From NCBI GenBank assembly GCA_023265995.1, contig JAHFSA010000001.1, positions 372,001 to 436,000 of the forward strand: a stretch of 64,000 nt of DNA, in the 5' to 3' direction. Every line of letters starts with the position of its first letter. Position 1 is the first letter of the stretch. The DNA comes from Perlucidibaca sp. (GTDB lineage: Bacteria > Pseudomonadota > Gammaproteobacteria > Pseudomonadales > Moraxellaceae). Below the pieces are notes generated by a model. That model saw only the letters and a list, made by a program, of their open reading frames with translations. It did not search any database and had not been told where the DNA came from. Position numbers and translations under genes: made by a program. Positions 53,300-61,266 of the stretch are shown here, one piece after another.

Positions 53300-53935
53300 T
53301 CAGGGTCCGGGTTGTTGTTGTCTGAACAGAGGCAGGAAGAAGCGACGGGCACTGGCGCGCAGTTCGCCCTCGTCTTCCGGCGCGAGAATGCCGCCCGGGG
53401 TCAGCAGCAGCGAATTGAGGATGCGCATGAAGACTTCGGCCAGGACATCGACCATGGCGTCATTGCCCATGCCGCCACCCTTGGCATGGCGCAGATAGCG
53501 GGCAATGTAGCCGCGACCGAAATCGAGTATGCCGGTGCCCTTCACGGTCAGATGCGGCAACAGCCATTCCGGCTCGGTGTCGAGCAGACGACGCATGAGC
53601 GGATGACGCCGGCAACCGTTCACCACCAGCACGAAGCTCTCGACCATGCGCTCCTCGGGGTCAGGGATGTCCGCCAGCCGGCGCTCGATGCCCTGGATGG
53701 CGCGCCAGCACTCGCGCAGGACCACGGCCTGGAACAGGGCATTCTTGTCGGCGTAGTGGCGATAGACCGTGACACGACCAATGCCGGCATGACGGGCGAC
53801 ATCATCCATGGTGGTCCGGCGCAGGCCGAATTCGAGATAGAGCGTCAACGCCGCATCGAGGATGCGGGTCGCCGTCTCGTTATCTTCCGGTCGGGAAAAA
53901 TAGTCGGCGCTGATCAGCGCGGCAGGGTTGTTCAT
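53300..53935 (-). CDS. TetR family transcriptional regulator
   Basis: A 211-aa TetR-type repressor. Helix-turn-helix at about 40-70 (TTMDDVARHAGIGRVTVYRHYADKNALF; landmark HAGIGRVTVYRHY). The ATG overlaps the mpaB-like stop by four bases and ALDH starts after 15 bp, so it is the middle gene of one operon and probably regulates it. The AT-rich region at 54860-54890 in front of mpaB is a plausible operator. Confidence 0.92.
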   Translation of the reverse strand: MNNPAALISADYFSRPEDNETATRILDAALTLYLEFGLRRTTMDDVARHAGIGRVTVYRHYADKNALFQAVVLRECWRAIQGIERRLADIPDPEERMVESFVLVVNGCRRHPLMRRLLDTEPEWLLPHLTVKGTGILDFGRGYIARYLRHAKGGGMGNDAMVDVLAEVFMRILNSLLLTPGGILAPEDEGELRASARRFFLPLFRQQQPGP

Positions 53936-54843
53936 GCGAGAGCTCGGTCCGGACTGGGGTAGTTTTCAGGATGCCTGCGCGCATCGCGTATGGCGCGCAG
54001 GGCCTCCGGCAACCAGCGTACCCGCTCCGGCAGGATTTTCCAGAGCAGACGCAGGGCCAGTGTCGTGATCCGGAAGATCAGCGCGTCGGTCCGCGTCCAG
54101 GACACACCGAAGCGCTCGCGAAAACGCGGCGCCATGCTGCCGCGCGTGAGCAGGAAGACCAGCGCCCCCACAGGCTGGCTGAGCAGGCGCCAGACACTGT
54201 TCGGCAGACGCAGGCCGCGCGGCTTGGGAATGCTGACGAAATAACCGGACGTCATGAGGAAGTCGAAGGTCGGCGTGCGCTCCAGACGCTGCTCGATCAT
54301 CTCCGCGAAACGGATCTCGAACTCCGTCAGCGTGGCCGGCATGTCCTGCTCGCGCAGGCCGAGCAGCAGGCCCAGCTGCTGCCACTCGCGGAACATCTGC
54401 TCGCGCTGCGCCGCATCCGGCGCTTCGCCGACATAGCCGGCGAAGCGGATCATCGACTCCAGCGCGGTCATGTGCACCCACAGGTAGGGCTCGGGATTGA
54501 GCGCATGGTAGGCCTTGCCGTCGGCATCCGTGCCCTTGATGTCGCGGTGACGTTCGCGCACACGCCGGCCGTAGTCCCCGGCGCCCTCGCGGGTGTTGTA
54601 GAGCACCGGCCAGAGCAGCTTGATGGAGCGCTCGAAGCGACCGAGCGGATCGGTCCGGTACGTTGAATGCTGCTCGACGCCGAGACTGATGACCGGATGC
54701 GCGGCCTGCAGCAGAAAGGCCTGCGACAGCCCCAGCAGGACATAGCGGACATCGCCGGCATAGCGCCAGGTCAGCGACTCCGGCCCCACTCCGGACATCG
54801 CCAGGGCGGATGTCACGGGTCGGATTCCGACAGATGCATTCAT
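53932..54843 (-). CDS. MpaB-like (DUF2236) oxygenase family protein
   Basis: A 303-aa DUF2236 protein. Conserved features are RYAGDVRYVLLGLSQAFLLQAAHPVISLGVEQHS (landmarks AHPVISLGV and EQHS), YHALNPEPYLWVHMTALESM, and the C-terminal RLLWKILPERVRWLP. The family includes rubber oxygenase LcpK30 and MpaB haem-like oxygenases. A role in oxidising a hydrophobic substrate to an aldehyde, which the ALDH then oxidises, is reasonable inference. ATG 54843 has AGGAG before it; the frame open to 54906 is not used. Confidence 0.82.
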   Translation of the reverse strand: MNASVGIRPVTSALAMSGVGPESLTWRYAGDVRYVLLGLSQAFLLQAAHPVISLGVEQHSTYRTDPLGRFERSIKLLWPVLYNTREGAGDYGRRVRERHRDIKGTDADGKAYHALNPEPYLWVHMTALESMIRFAGYVGEAPDAAQREQMFREWQQLGLLLGLREQDMPATLTEFEIRFAEMIEQRLERTPTFDFLMTSGYFVSIPKPRGLRLPNSVWRLLSQPVGALVFLLTRGSMAPRFRERFGVSWTRTDALIFRITTLALRLLWKILPERVRWLPEALRAIRDARRHPENYPSPDRALA

Positions 54844-54877
54844 GCCGCACTCCTGAACATATATACAAATTACGTTT

Positions 54878-54906
54878 TTTATATCATCATGCCGTTCAGC
54901 ACGCAA
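54878..54906 (-). promoter_or_regulatory. Candidate promoter for the mpaB-tetR-aldehyde dehydrogenase operon
   Basis: On the minus strand TTGCGT (-35), a 17-bp spacer and TATAAA (-10, five of six) end about 35 bp from the ATG at 54843. Downstream A+T-rich sequence (ATATATACAAAT) may hold a TetR operator. Confidence 0.5.
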
Positions 54907-55048
54907 CCGTCATCCAGCCCGACTCGCGACACGGGCATTCGTCGGCTCGTCATTTTGGTGACTACATAGTCATGTGATGCGCATGAAAAGGGGCATCCCC
55001 GACCGCACACTGGCGCTGGCGACAACAACAAGAAAAACGAGAACTGCC

Positions 55049-56749
55049 ATGCAGACACGATTCAACTTCGTCCCACGCACCCTGGCCCTGGCCGTGCTTG
55101 CCACCGCATCTGCTGCCTTGCAGGCGGGCGGCTTCGACGTGCCGGTCATTGCCACCGGCATGCAGGGCAGCTCGAACGCCAACTCGGCCGAGGCCAGCGA
55201 CCCGTCGGTGATCTACTACAACCCCGCCGGCATCACCCGTCTGCATGGCACCTGGGTATCGAACAGCGTCAACCTGATCAACGTCCGGGGCCGGGTCGAG
55301 AACCAGGGCACCACCGGCACGCCACCGCCGAGCAATACCGACAACTCCGACAGCAACCCGGGCACGCTGACCCAAGGTGGCGGCGCCGGCTCCTACTGGC
55401 CGCACCTTCTGGCCAGCGCGGCACTGTTCGCCAGCATGCCCTGGGATGAGCAGATCACCCTGGGCTTCGGCCTCTTTCCGGCCGCCGGCGGCAACCTGAA
55501 CAACAAGTCGGACTGGTTCGGGCGCAACTTCGCCGACTCCACCGCCGTGGAAATCGTCAACGCCAACTCGGTCGCCGCCATACGCTTCGATGAAAAGCAC
55601 AGCCTCGGTTTCGGCACCTCCGTGTATCTTGGCCATCTCAAGCAGAAGCTGCAGATCGACGTGCCGGGCGTGATGCCCTACCTGCTGCAGCCCGTGCTCG
55701 ACGACCTCGGCGGCGGCACGGTCGGCAGCCTCGTCAACGGCCTGCTCGGCACCAGCACGATTCCGCCCGCGCTCACCACCGCGCTGAACAACATCGGCGT
55801 CGACGGCAGCACCCTGTTCAGCGCGCTGACGCCAGAGCAGAAAGGCGAGATCGCCAAGCTCGGCGGCAGCGTGCTGCTGACGCCGGACAGCAACGGTTCG
55901 GGCACCATCGAGATGTTCGGTTACGGCTTCGGCTGGAACATGGGCTACATGTTCTCGCCCGACGACAAGACGCGCTTCGGCATCGCCTACCGCTCCGAGG
56001 GCCGCCTCAACATGCGCGGCACTCTCGACTGGGATGTCGACGACGTCCACAGCATCACCGACGACGTCCCCGGCGTCCACGGCCTGCCGGCACCCGACGG
56101 CAGCGGCAATGTCAGCGGCGCCGACTTCCTCGCCAAGTACTACCGGCCGGACGCCACCACCAAGTCTGTCGTCAAGCTGCCCGCGCGCCTGTCGCTGGGC
56201 TTCTTCCGCGAGCTCAACGACAAGTTCGACCTCATGCTCGACTACACCTTCATCCAGAGCTCGGTGGTCGAGAACATCAAGGTCACCATCCTCGACGAGA
56301 AGGCTCCCAACGGCGTCGATACCATCAAGCAGATGCCGGGCATCATCGTCACCAAGTGGCGTGACTCGTTCAAGGCATCGGCCGGTCTCAACTATCACTA
56401 CAACGACAAGCTCATGCTGCGTACCGGCTACCAGTACGACCTGACGCCCATCCGCTCGCCGGAATATCGCCACCCCAGCGCACCCGACAGCAACCGCCAC
56501 ATGTTCTCGCTGGGTGCCAACTACAAGCTGAAGAAGAACATGACCGTCGACGCCGCCTACAGCCTGATACTGCTGGAAGATGCCGAGTCGCGCTTCCGTG
56601 ATCCCTGCCGTGGCGCCTATCTGGAAGACCAGAACGGCTTCACCAGCGACAAGCCGCAGGACTGCACCGGCAACGGCGGCACCTTCCGCGGACGCTTCTA
56701 CAACACCTACATCAACATGCTGGGCCTGCAGCTGAACACACGTTTCTGA
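55049..56749 (+). CDS. FadL-type outer-membrane hydrophobic compound transporter
   Basis: A 566-aa OMPP1/FadL/TodX porin. Signal peptide from MQTRFNFVPRTLALAVLATAS ending near QAGG. FadL hallmarks: mature NSNAEASDPS-like AEASDPSVIYYNPAGITRL, SWFGRN-like SDWFGRNFADS, and C-terminal beta strand ending LQLNTRF. It moves long-chain or aromatic hydrophobic substrates across the outer membrane. It faces the mpaB operon divergently and is followed by an unknown protein gene; later genes encode acyl-CoA dehydrogenases. Confidence 0.92.
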   Translation: MQTRFNFVPRTLALAVLATASAALQAGGFDVPVIATGMQGSSNANSAEASDPSVIYYNPAGITRLHGTWVSNSVNLINVRGRVENQGTTGTPPPSNTDNSDSNPGTLTQGGGAGSYWPHLLASAALFASMPWDEQITLGFGLFPAAGGNLNNKSDWFGRNFADSTAVEIVNANSVAAIRFDEKHSLGFGTSVYLGHLKQKLQIDVPGVMPYLLQPVLDDLGGGTVGSLVNGLLGTSTIPPALTTALNNIGVDGSTLFSALTPEQKGEIAKLGGSVLLTPDSNGSGTIEMFGYGFGWNMGYMFSPDDKTRFGIAYRSEGRLNMRGTLDWDVDDVHSITDDVPGVHGLPAPDGSGNVSGADFLAKYYRPDATTKSVVKLPARLSLGFFRELNDKFDLMLDYTFIQSSVVENIKVTILDEKAPNGVDTIKQMPGIIVTKWRDSFKASAGLNYHYNDKLMLRTGYQYDLTPIRSPEYRHPSAPDSNRHMFSLGANYKLKKNMTVDAAYSLILLEDAESRFRDPCRGAYLEDQNGFTSDKPQDCTGNGGTFRGRFYNTYINMLGLQLNTRF

Positions 56750-56763
56750 CCATGGAGAACCGC

Positions 56764-57426
56764 ATGACCCACTACTTCGGCTTCGCTCTGCCCGAAGGCC
56801 AGCAAGAGCAGCTCGATGCGCTGATCGAGGCGCATGGGCAAGGCGTATACAGCTCGCAGGAGGAGATCAGCCGGCTCGCCATGCTCGGGGTCGATGGCGT
56901 GGTCAAGGCGCTGGCGCTGGATGTCATCGAGATACTCAAGCACGACCAGGAAGGCGGCTCCATCCTGGACATGGTGGCCAGGCTGGTCACCAGCACCATG
57001 CATGTGCTGCTCAGACAGCTGCTCGGCAAGGTGTCGTCAGGCGAGCAGGACAAGCTCGCCGCCTACATGCTGCGCCGTCGCGTCGATGCGCCCGACGGCC
57101 GCCGCTTCGGTTACGCCATGCCGGATACCGACGGCATGCGCCTGCAGGCCGCGCTGCAGCGCGCCATGGGCCCGGAGGTCGGCAGCGTGCGCGGCGAACT
57201 GATAGAGGTCATGAACCTGTTCATCGACCTCACCACGACGTATTGCTACGACGAGTTCACCGACTGCCTGGAGCTGGGCTTCGTCAAGCGCAAGCTGGTC
57301 GATGTCTCGCGCAGCACCATTCAGAAGGCTGGCCATGCCACGGTGCGCAAGCTGCTGCAGCGCATCAGCGACGACCAGCTGCGCGCCGTCAGCCAGCACT
57401 ACCGGCACATGCTCATCGTGCCCTGA
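56764..57426 (+). CDS. Unrecognised helical protein downstream of FadL
   Basis: A 220-aa protein, mainly helical, without signal peptide or membrane segment. I do not recognise a family. It has Leu/Val-rich amphipathic helices and a run of charged residues near SRSTIQKAGHATVRKLL. The ATG at 56764 has GGAG six bases upstream; an ATG at 56752 is possible. It starts 14 bp after the FadL stop, so is almost certainly co-transcribed, and ends before a strong terminator. Confidence 0.7.
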   Translation: MTHYFGFALPEGQQEQLDALIEAHGQGVYSSQEEISRLAMLGVDGVVKALALDVIEILKHDQEGGSILDMVARLVTSTMHVLLRQLLGKVSSGEQDKLAAYMLRRRVDAPDGRRFGYAMPDTDGMRLQAALQRAMGPEVGSVRGELIEVMNLFIDLTTTYCYDEFTDCLELGFVKRKLVDVSRSTIQKAGHATVRKLLQRISDDQLRAVSQHYRHMLIVP

Positions 57427-57454
57427 GGACTGTCGTCGCGGAGCTGTCGCAGCA

Positions 57455-57493
57455 GACATGAAAAAACCGCCAGACCGGCGGTTTTTTCATGTC
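57455..57493. terminator. Strong bidirectional terminator
   Basis: A 17-bp stem (57455-57471 with 57477-57493) with a 5-nt loop; the core AAAAAACCGCC / GGCGGTTTTTT gives a T-run on either strand. It separates the FadL operon from the convergent acyl-CoA dehydrogenase genes. Confidence 0.9.
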
Positions 57494-57506
57494 CGCGCGC
57501 CGGCCG

Positions 57507-58637
57507 TCAGGCACTGGCGCGGGCATAGGCCAGAGCATGGCGATCGGCATTGCCGAACAGGGCATCGATGGCGGTCAGGCGCTTGAAGTAGTGACCTATG
57601 GCCAGTTCATCGGTCATGCCCATGCCACCATGCAGCTGCACGGCCTCCTGCGCGACACGGCGGCCACCGCTGCCGATCTGGACCTTGAGCGCATGCACGG
57701 CCAGCGCCGCGTCGGCGTGCTGCTCATGGGTCTTGAGCGTGGCCGCCAGCAGAAGAGAACGCGTCTGCTCGCAGGCCATGAACATGTCGGCCATGCGGTG
57801 CTGCAGGGCCTGGAAGCTGCCGATGGCGACACCGAACTGCTTGCGTGTCCGGGCGTACTCGACGGTGTCGTGGAGCAGCACCGCAAGCGCACCGACCGCC
57901 TCCGCGCCCAGCGCCAGCACCGTCTCCTGCACGACCGTGCGGGCCAGCGCCAGACCCTGGCCAAGCTCGCCGAGCAGGGCATCGGCGGAGAGACGAACCT
58001 GCTCGAAGCCGATCTCGGCGCCACGCTGGCCATCCACCGTGCGGTGCGGCTTGCGGCTGATGCCGGCAGTACCGGCATCGACCAGGAACAGCGACAGGCC
58101 ATGGTCATCGCCAGGCTCGCCGGAGGTGCGCGCCAGCACGATCAGCAGATCGGCACGATCGCCGTTGAGCACACAGGCCTTGCTGCCTTGCAGCAGATAG
58201 CCGTCCGGCGTGCGCCGGGCATGCATGGCCGTCTGCGTCAGATCATGCACCTGTTCGTATTCGTCGACGGCGAAAGCCGCCTGCAGCGAACCCTCGATCA
58301 GTGGCGCCAGCCAGCGCGCCTTCTGGTCGGCATCGGCACGGCGCAGAAAGCCGCCGCCGGTGACCACGGTGGCAATGTAGGGCTCGACCACCAGACCCTT
58401 GCCGAAGGCCTCCAGCACCACCATGGTCTCGATCAGACTGCCGCCCAGACCGCCATCCTCCTCGGCGAACGGCAGCGCCAGCCAGCCCAGCTCGGCGAAC
58501 TGGCGCCAGACCTCCGGGTTGAAGCTGTCCTGCTCGTGCACCGACTTGCGGCGCAGCTCGATGGGGTAGCTGCCGCGCACGAAGCGCTCGACGCTGTCGC
58601 GCAGCATGCGCTGCTCTTCATTCAGCGAAAAATCCAT
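57507..58637 (-). CDS. Acyl-CoA dehydrogenase (subunit 1)
   Basis: A 376-aa flavoprotein of the acyl-CoA dehydrogenase family. FAD-binding segments are recognisable in VDEYEQVHDLTQTAMHARRTPDGYLLQGSKACVLNGD (landmark KACVLNG) and QLHGGMGMTDELAIG near the C-terminus. The canonical EGT-type Glu loop before the C-terminus is absent. It begins after a short gap from the second dehydrogenase gene, on the same strand. Adjacent unequal acyl-CoA dehydrogenases often form a heterotetramer, as in steroid or pimeloyl-CoA oxidation. Confidence 0.88.
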   Translation of the reverse strand: MDFSLNEEQRMLRDSVERFVRGSYPIELRRKSVHEQDSFNPEVWRQFAELGWLALPFAEEDGGLGGSLIETMVVLEAFGKGLVVEPYIATVVTGGGFLRRADADQKARWLAPLIEGSLQAAFAVDEYEQVHDLTQTAMHARRTPDGYLLQGSKACVLNGDRADLLIVLARTSGEPGDDHGLSLFLVDAGTAGISRKPHRTVDGQRGAEIGFEQVRLSADALLGELGQGLALARTVVQETVLALGAEAVGALAVLLHDTVEYARTRKQFGVAIGSFQALQHRMADMFMACEQTRSLLLAATLKTHEQHADAALAVHALKVQIGSGGRRVAQEAVQLHGGMGMTDELAIGHYFKRLTAIDALFGNADRHALAYARASA

Positions 58638-58671
58638 GATGCCTTCCTGATATGCCTTGCCTGCCCGCGCC

Positions 58672-59877
58672 TCAGAGGCCGAGCACCATTTTCGCGATGA
58701 TGCCGCGCTGCACTTCGTTGGAGCCGCCGTAGATCGACGTGGCGCGCGCGTTGAGATAGCGCGCCATGGCGGTCGTGGCGTACTCAGGCCCCACCGCCGG
58801 CAGCGTGCTGCCCGGCTCGATGGCGCGCGGCTGCCAGATCAGCGCCTGCGCGCCGAGGGCATCGACCGCCAGCTCGGTGACCTTCTGCTGCAGCTCGGTG
58901 CCGAGGATCTTGGTCATCGATGACAGCGCACCCGGGCTCTTGCCGGCGCCGAGTTCGGACTTGATGCGGTTCTCGGTGAACTCGAGCGCGAGGATGTCGA
59001 TCTCGGCACGCGCGACGCGATAGCTGAACAGATCATCCTGCATGAGGCTGCGCCCGCCAGCGATCTTCTGGCACGCCGCGAACTGCTTCACGCGGGCCAG
59101 CTGTATGCCCAGCATGGGCGCGTATTCGGCACCGCCACGCTCGAAGGTCAGCAGGTACTTGGCGACACCCCAGCCCTGGTTCTCCTCGCCGACGCGATTG
59201 GACCTGGGCACGCGCACATTGTCGAAGAAGACCTGGCACTGCTCGGGAATCTCGTCGAGACCGACAATGGGCTCGACCGTGATGCCCGGCGTGTTCATGT
59301 CCAGCAGCAGGAAGGTGATGCCGGACTGGGCCTTGCCCTCGCGGCTGGTGCGGACGAGACCGAACATGCGATTGGCATGATGCGCGTAGGTGGTCCAGAT
59401 CTTGGTGCCGTTGATGACGTAGTCATCGCCATCAATCTCGGCGAAGGTCTGCAGCGAGGCCAGGTCGGAACCGGCGCCCGGCTCGGAATAGCCCTGGCAC
59501 CAGAAGTCCTCGCCGGACAGGATGCGCGGCAGATAGTGCGCCTGCTGCTCCGGTGATCCGCAGCCTATCAGGCAGGGACCGCACATGAGCAGACCCATGG
59601 GCACCAGCGGCGGCGCCTCGGCACGCACCAGCTCCTCGGCGAAGATGGCGCGCTGGGAAATGCTCCAGCCCGGCCCGCCATGCTCCTCGGGCCAGTGCGG
59701 TGCGGCCCAGCCGCGGGCATGCAGGATTTTCTGCCAGGCCATGGCCAGGCCGGCATCGGCGAACACCGATGTGGCCAGACGACCGGCCTCGCGAATCTCG
59801 GCAGTCAGGTTGTCTGCCAGAAAGGAACGCACCTCGTCACGGAAGGCATGTTCGGCGGCAGGAATATGAAGGTCCAT
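58672..59877 (-). CDS. Acyl-CoA dehydrogenase (subunit 2)
   Basis: A 401-aa acyl-CoA dehydrogenase of the ACAD large-subunit (PimC-like) type. FAD-binding motif WCQGYSEPGAGSDLASLQT, substrate segment NGTKIWTTYAHHA, and C-terminal SIYGGSNEVQRGIIAKMVL. The Glu of the common YEGT motif is Gly here; LLTFERGG carries a Glu at the position used in isovaleryl- and long-chain-CoA dehydrogenases, so that is the likely catalytic base. Lies 34 bp upstream of subunit 1. Upstream is a 221-bp divergent gap with the alcohol dehydrogenase gene. Confidence 0.9.
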   Translation of the reverse strand: MDLHIPAAEHAFRDEVRSFLADNLTAEIREAGRLATSVFADAGLAMAWQKILHARGWAAPHWPEEHGGPGWSISQRAIFAEELVRAEAPPLVPMGLLMCGPCLIGCGSPEQQAHYLPRILSGEDFWCQGYSEPGAGSDLASLQTFAEIDGDDYVINGTKIWTTYAHHANRMFGLVRTSREGKAQSGITFLLLDMNTPGITVEPIVGLDEIPEQCQVFFDNVRVPRSNRVGEENQGWGVAKYLLTFERGGAEYAPMLGIQLARVKQFAACQKIAGGRSLMQDDLFSYRVARAEIDILALEFTENRIKSELGAGKSPGALSSMTKILGTELQQKVTELAVDALGAQALIWQPRAIEPGSTLPAVGPEYATTAMARYLNARATSIYGGSNEVQRGIIAKMVLGL

Positions 59878-60098
59878 GTCAGGCTCGTGCAGGTCTGCGA
59901 ATGCCCGTCATGTTACGAGTGGCGTCCGGGCGCTCAAACGCCCGCAAGCGCCAAACTTGTGGCTGTGACTGACAGCCTGAGCCAGCGCCGCGTGAGATCA
60001 GGCACATCTGCCGGCAGCCATCGCCACTCCTGCCCCTGCTCCGGCACAGCGAGACCGGCTAGGCTAGGCGACCAGCCCACGACCATCCGGCAGCCTCC

Positions 60099-61187
60099 AT
60101 GACCGATACCGCCACGCCAGCCTCCCGCAATCCCCAGGTCGCCACGCCCGAGACCTCCATGAAGGCCGTGGGCTATGCCCGCTGCCTGCCTGCAGACCAT
60201 CCCGAGGCCCTGCTCGACATCATGCTGCCGCGACAGCAACCGGGTGCCACGGACCTGCTGATCGCCGTTCATGCCGTCGCGGTCAATCCGGTGGATACCA
60301 AGATCCGTCGCACGGTCGCGCCAGCCGAGGGCGAACATCAGGTACTGGGCTGGGATGCCGCCGGCATCGTGCTCGCCGTCGGTGCTGCCGTGACCCGTTT
60401 CCGGCCCGGTGACCGCGTCTGGTATGCCGGCGCCGTCCAGCGCCCGGGCAGCAACAGTGAATGCCAGCTGGTCGATGAGCGCATTGCCGGTCACATGCCG
60501 GCCAGCCTTTCCTTCGCCGAGGCAGCCGCCATGCCGCTCACCACGGTCACCGCCTGGGAGCTGCTTTTCGAGCGCCTGCAGGTGGCGCGCACCCGGCAGC
60601 ATGCGCAAGCCGGGCGCAGCGGCCAGAGCCTGCTCGTCATCGGCGCCGGCGGCGGTGTCGGCTCCATGCTGATCCAGCTCGCCCGCCAGCTCACCGACCT
60701 GACCGTGATCGCCACGGCCTCGCGCCCGGAAACGGCGCAATGGGTGCGCGATCTGGGCGCGCACGAGGTCATCGATCATCGTCTGCCGCTGTCCGGGGAG
60801 CTGGCGCGCATCGACCATCCCCAGGTCAGTCATGTCGCCAGCCTGACGGCGACGCATCAGCATTTCGCGGAGATCGTCGCCTGTCTGGCGCCGCAGGGTC
60901 GCCTGGCCCTGATCGACGACCCCGAACCGCTGGACATCCGCCTGCTCAAGCGCAAGAGCCTGTCGCTGCACTGGGAGTTCATGTTCACGCGCTCGCTGTT
61001 CGGCACCGACGACATGGCGGTGCAGCACGACATCCTCGAGGAGGTCGCCGGCCTGGTCGATGCCGGCGTGCTGCGCACGACCCTGGCCGCGCACTTCGGC
61101 CTCATCAATGCCGCCAACCTGCGTCGCGCCCATGCCCTGCTGGAGAGCGGACAGGCGCGCGGCAAGATCGTGCTCGAAGGCTTCTGA
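60099..61187 (+). CDS. Zinc-type alcohol dehydrogenase-like / NADPH:quinone reductase-like protein
   Basis: Medium-chain dehydrogenase/reductase of 362 aa. GroES-like domain at about 20-150 (DAAGIVLAVGAAVTRFRPGDRVWYAG), Rossmann glycine motif LLVIGAGGGVGSMLIQLARQL at about 185. Despite the usual name, the structural and catalytic Zn Cys residues are not visible, fitting the quinone oxidoreductase-like branch. NADPH-dependent reduction of quinones or enones is likely. ATG 60159 would also be acceptable; the longer 60099 form is kept. Followed by an intrinsic terminator. Confidence 0.85.
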   Translation: MTDTATPASRNPQVATPETSMKAVGYARCLPADHPEALLDIMLPRQQPGATDLLIAVHAVAVNPVDTKIRRTVAPAEGEHQVLGWDAAGIVLAVGAAVTRFRPGDRVWYAGAVQRPGSNSECQLVDERIAGHMPASLSFAEAAAMPLTTVTAWELLFERLQVARTRQHAQAGRSGQSLLVIGAGGGVGSMLIQLARQLTDLTVIATASRPETAQWVRDLGAHEVIDHRLPLSGELARIDHPQVSHVASLTATHQHFAEIVACLAPQGRLALIDDPEPLDIRLLKRKSLSLHWEFMFTRSLFGTDDMAVQHDILEEVAGLVDAGVLRTTLAAHFGLINAANLRRAHALLESGQARGKIVLEGF

Positions 61188-61219
61188 GCCCTGACAGGTC
61201 TCCGAAACTGCCGGCATGA

Positions 61220-61245
61220 AAAAGCCCGCCAATCGGCGGGCTTTT
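61220..61245 (+). terminator. Intrinsic terminator after the alcohol dehydrogenase-like gene
   Basis: AAAAGCCCGCC (61220-61230), loop AATC, GGCGGGCTTTT (61235-61245) form a perfect 11-bp stem with terminal T-run, 32 bp after the stop. It can also end the convergent ABC1 kinase transcript. Confidence 0.88.
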
Positions 61246-61266
61246 CGTCAGACCTGCAACATGGAC

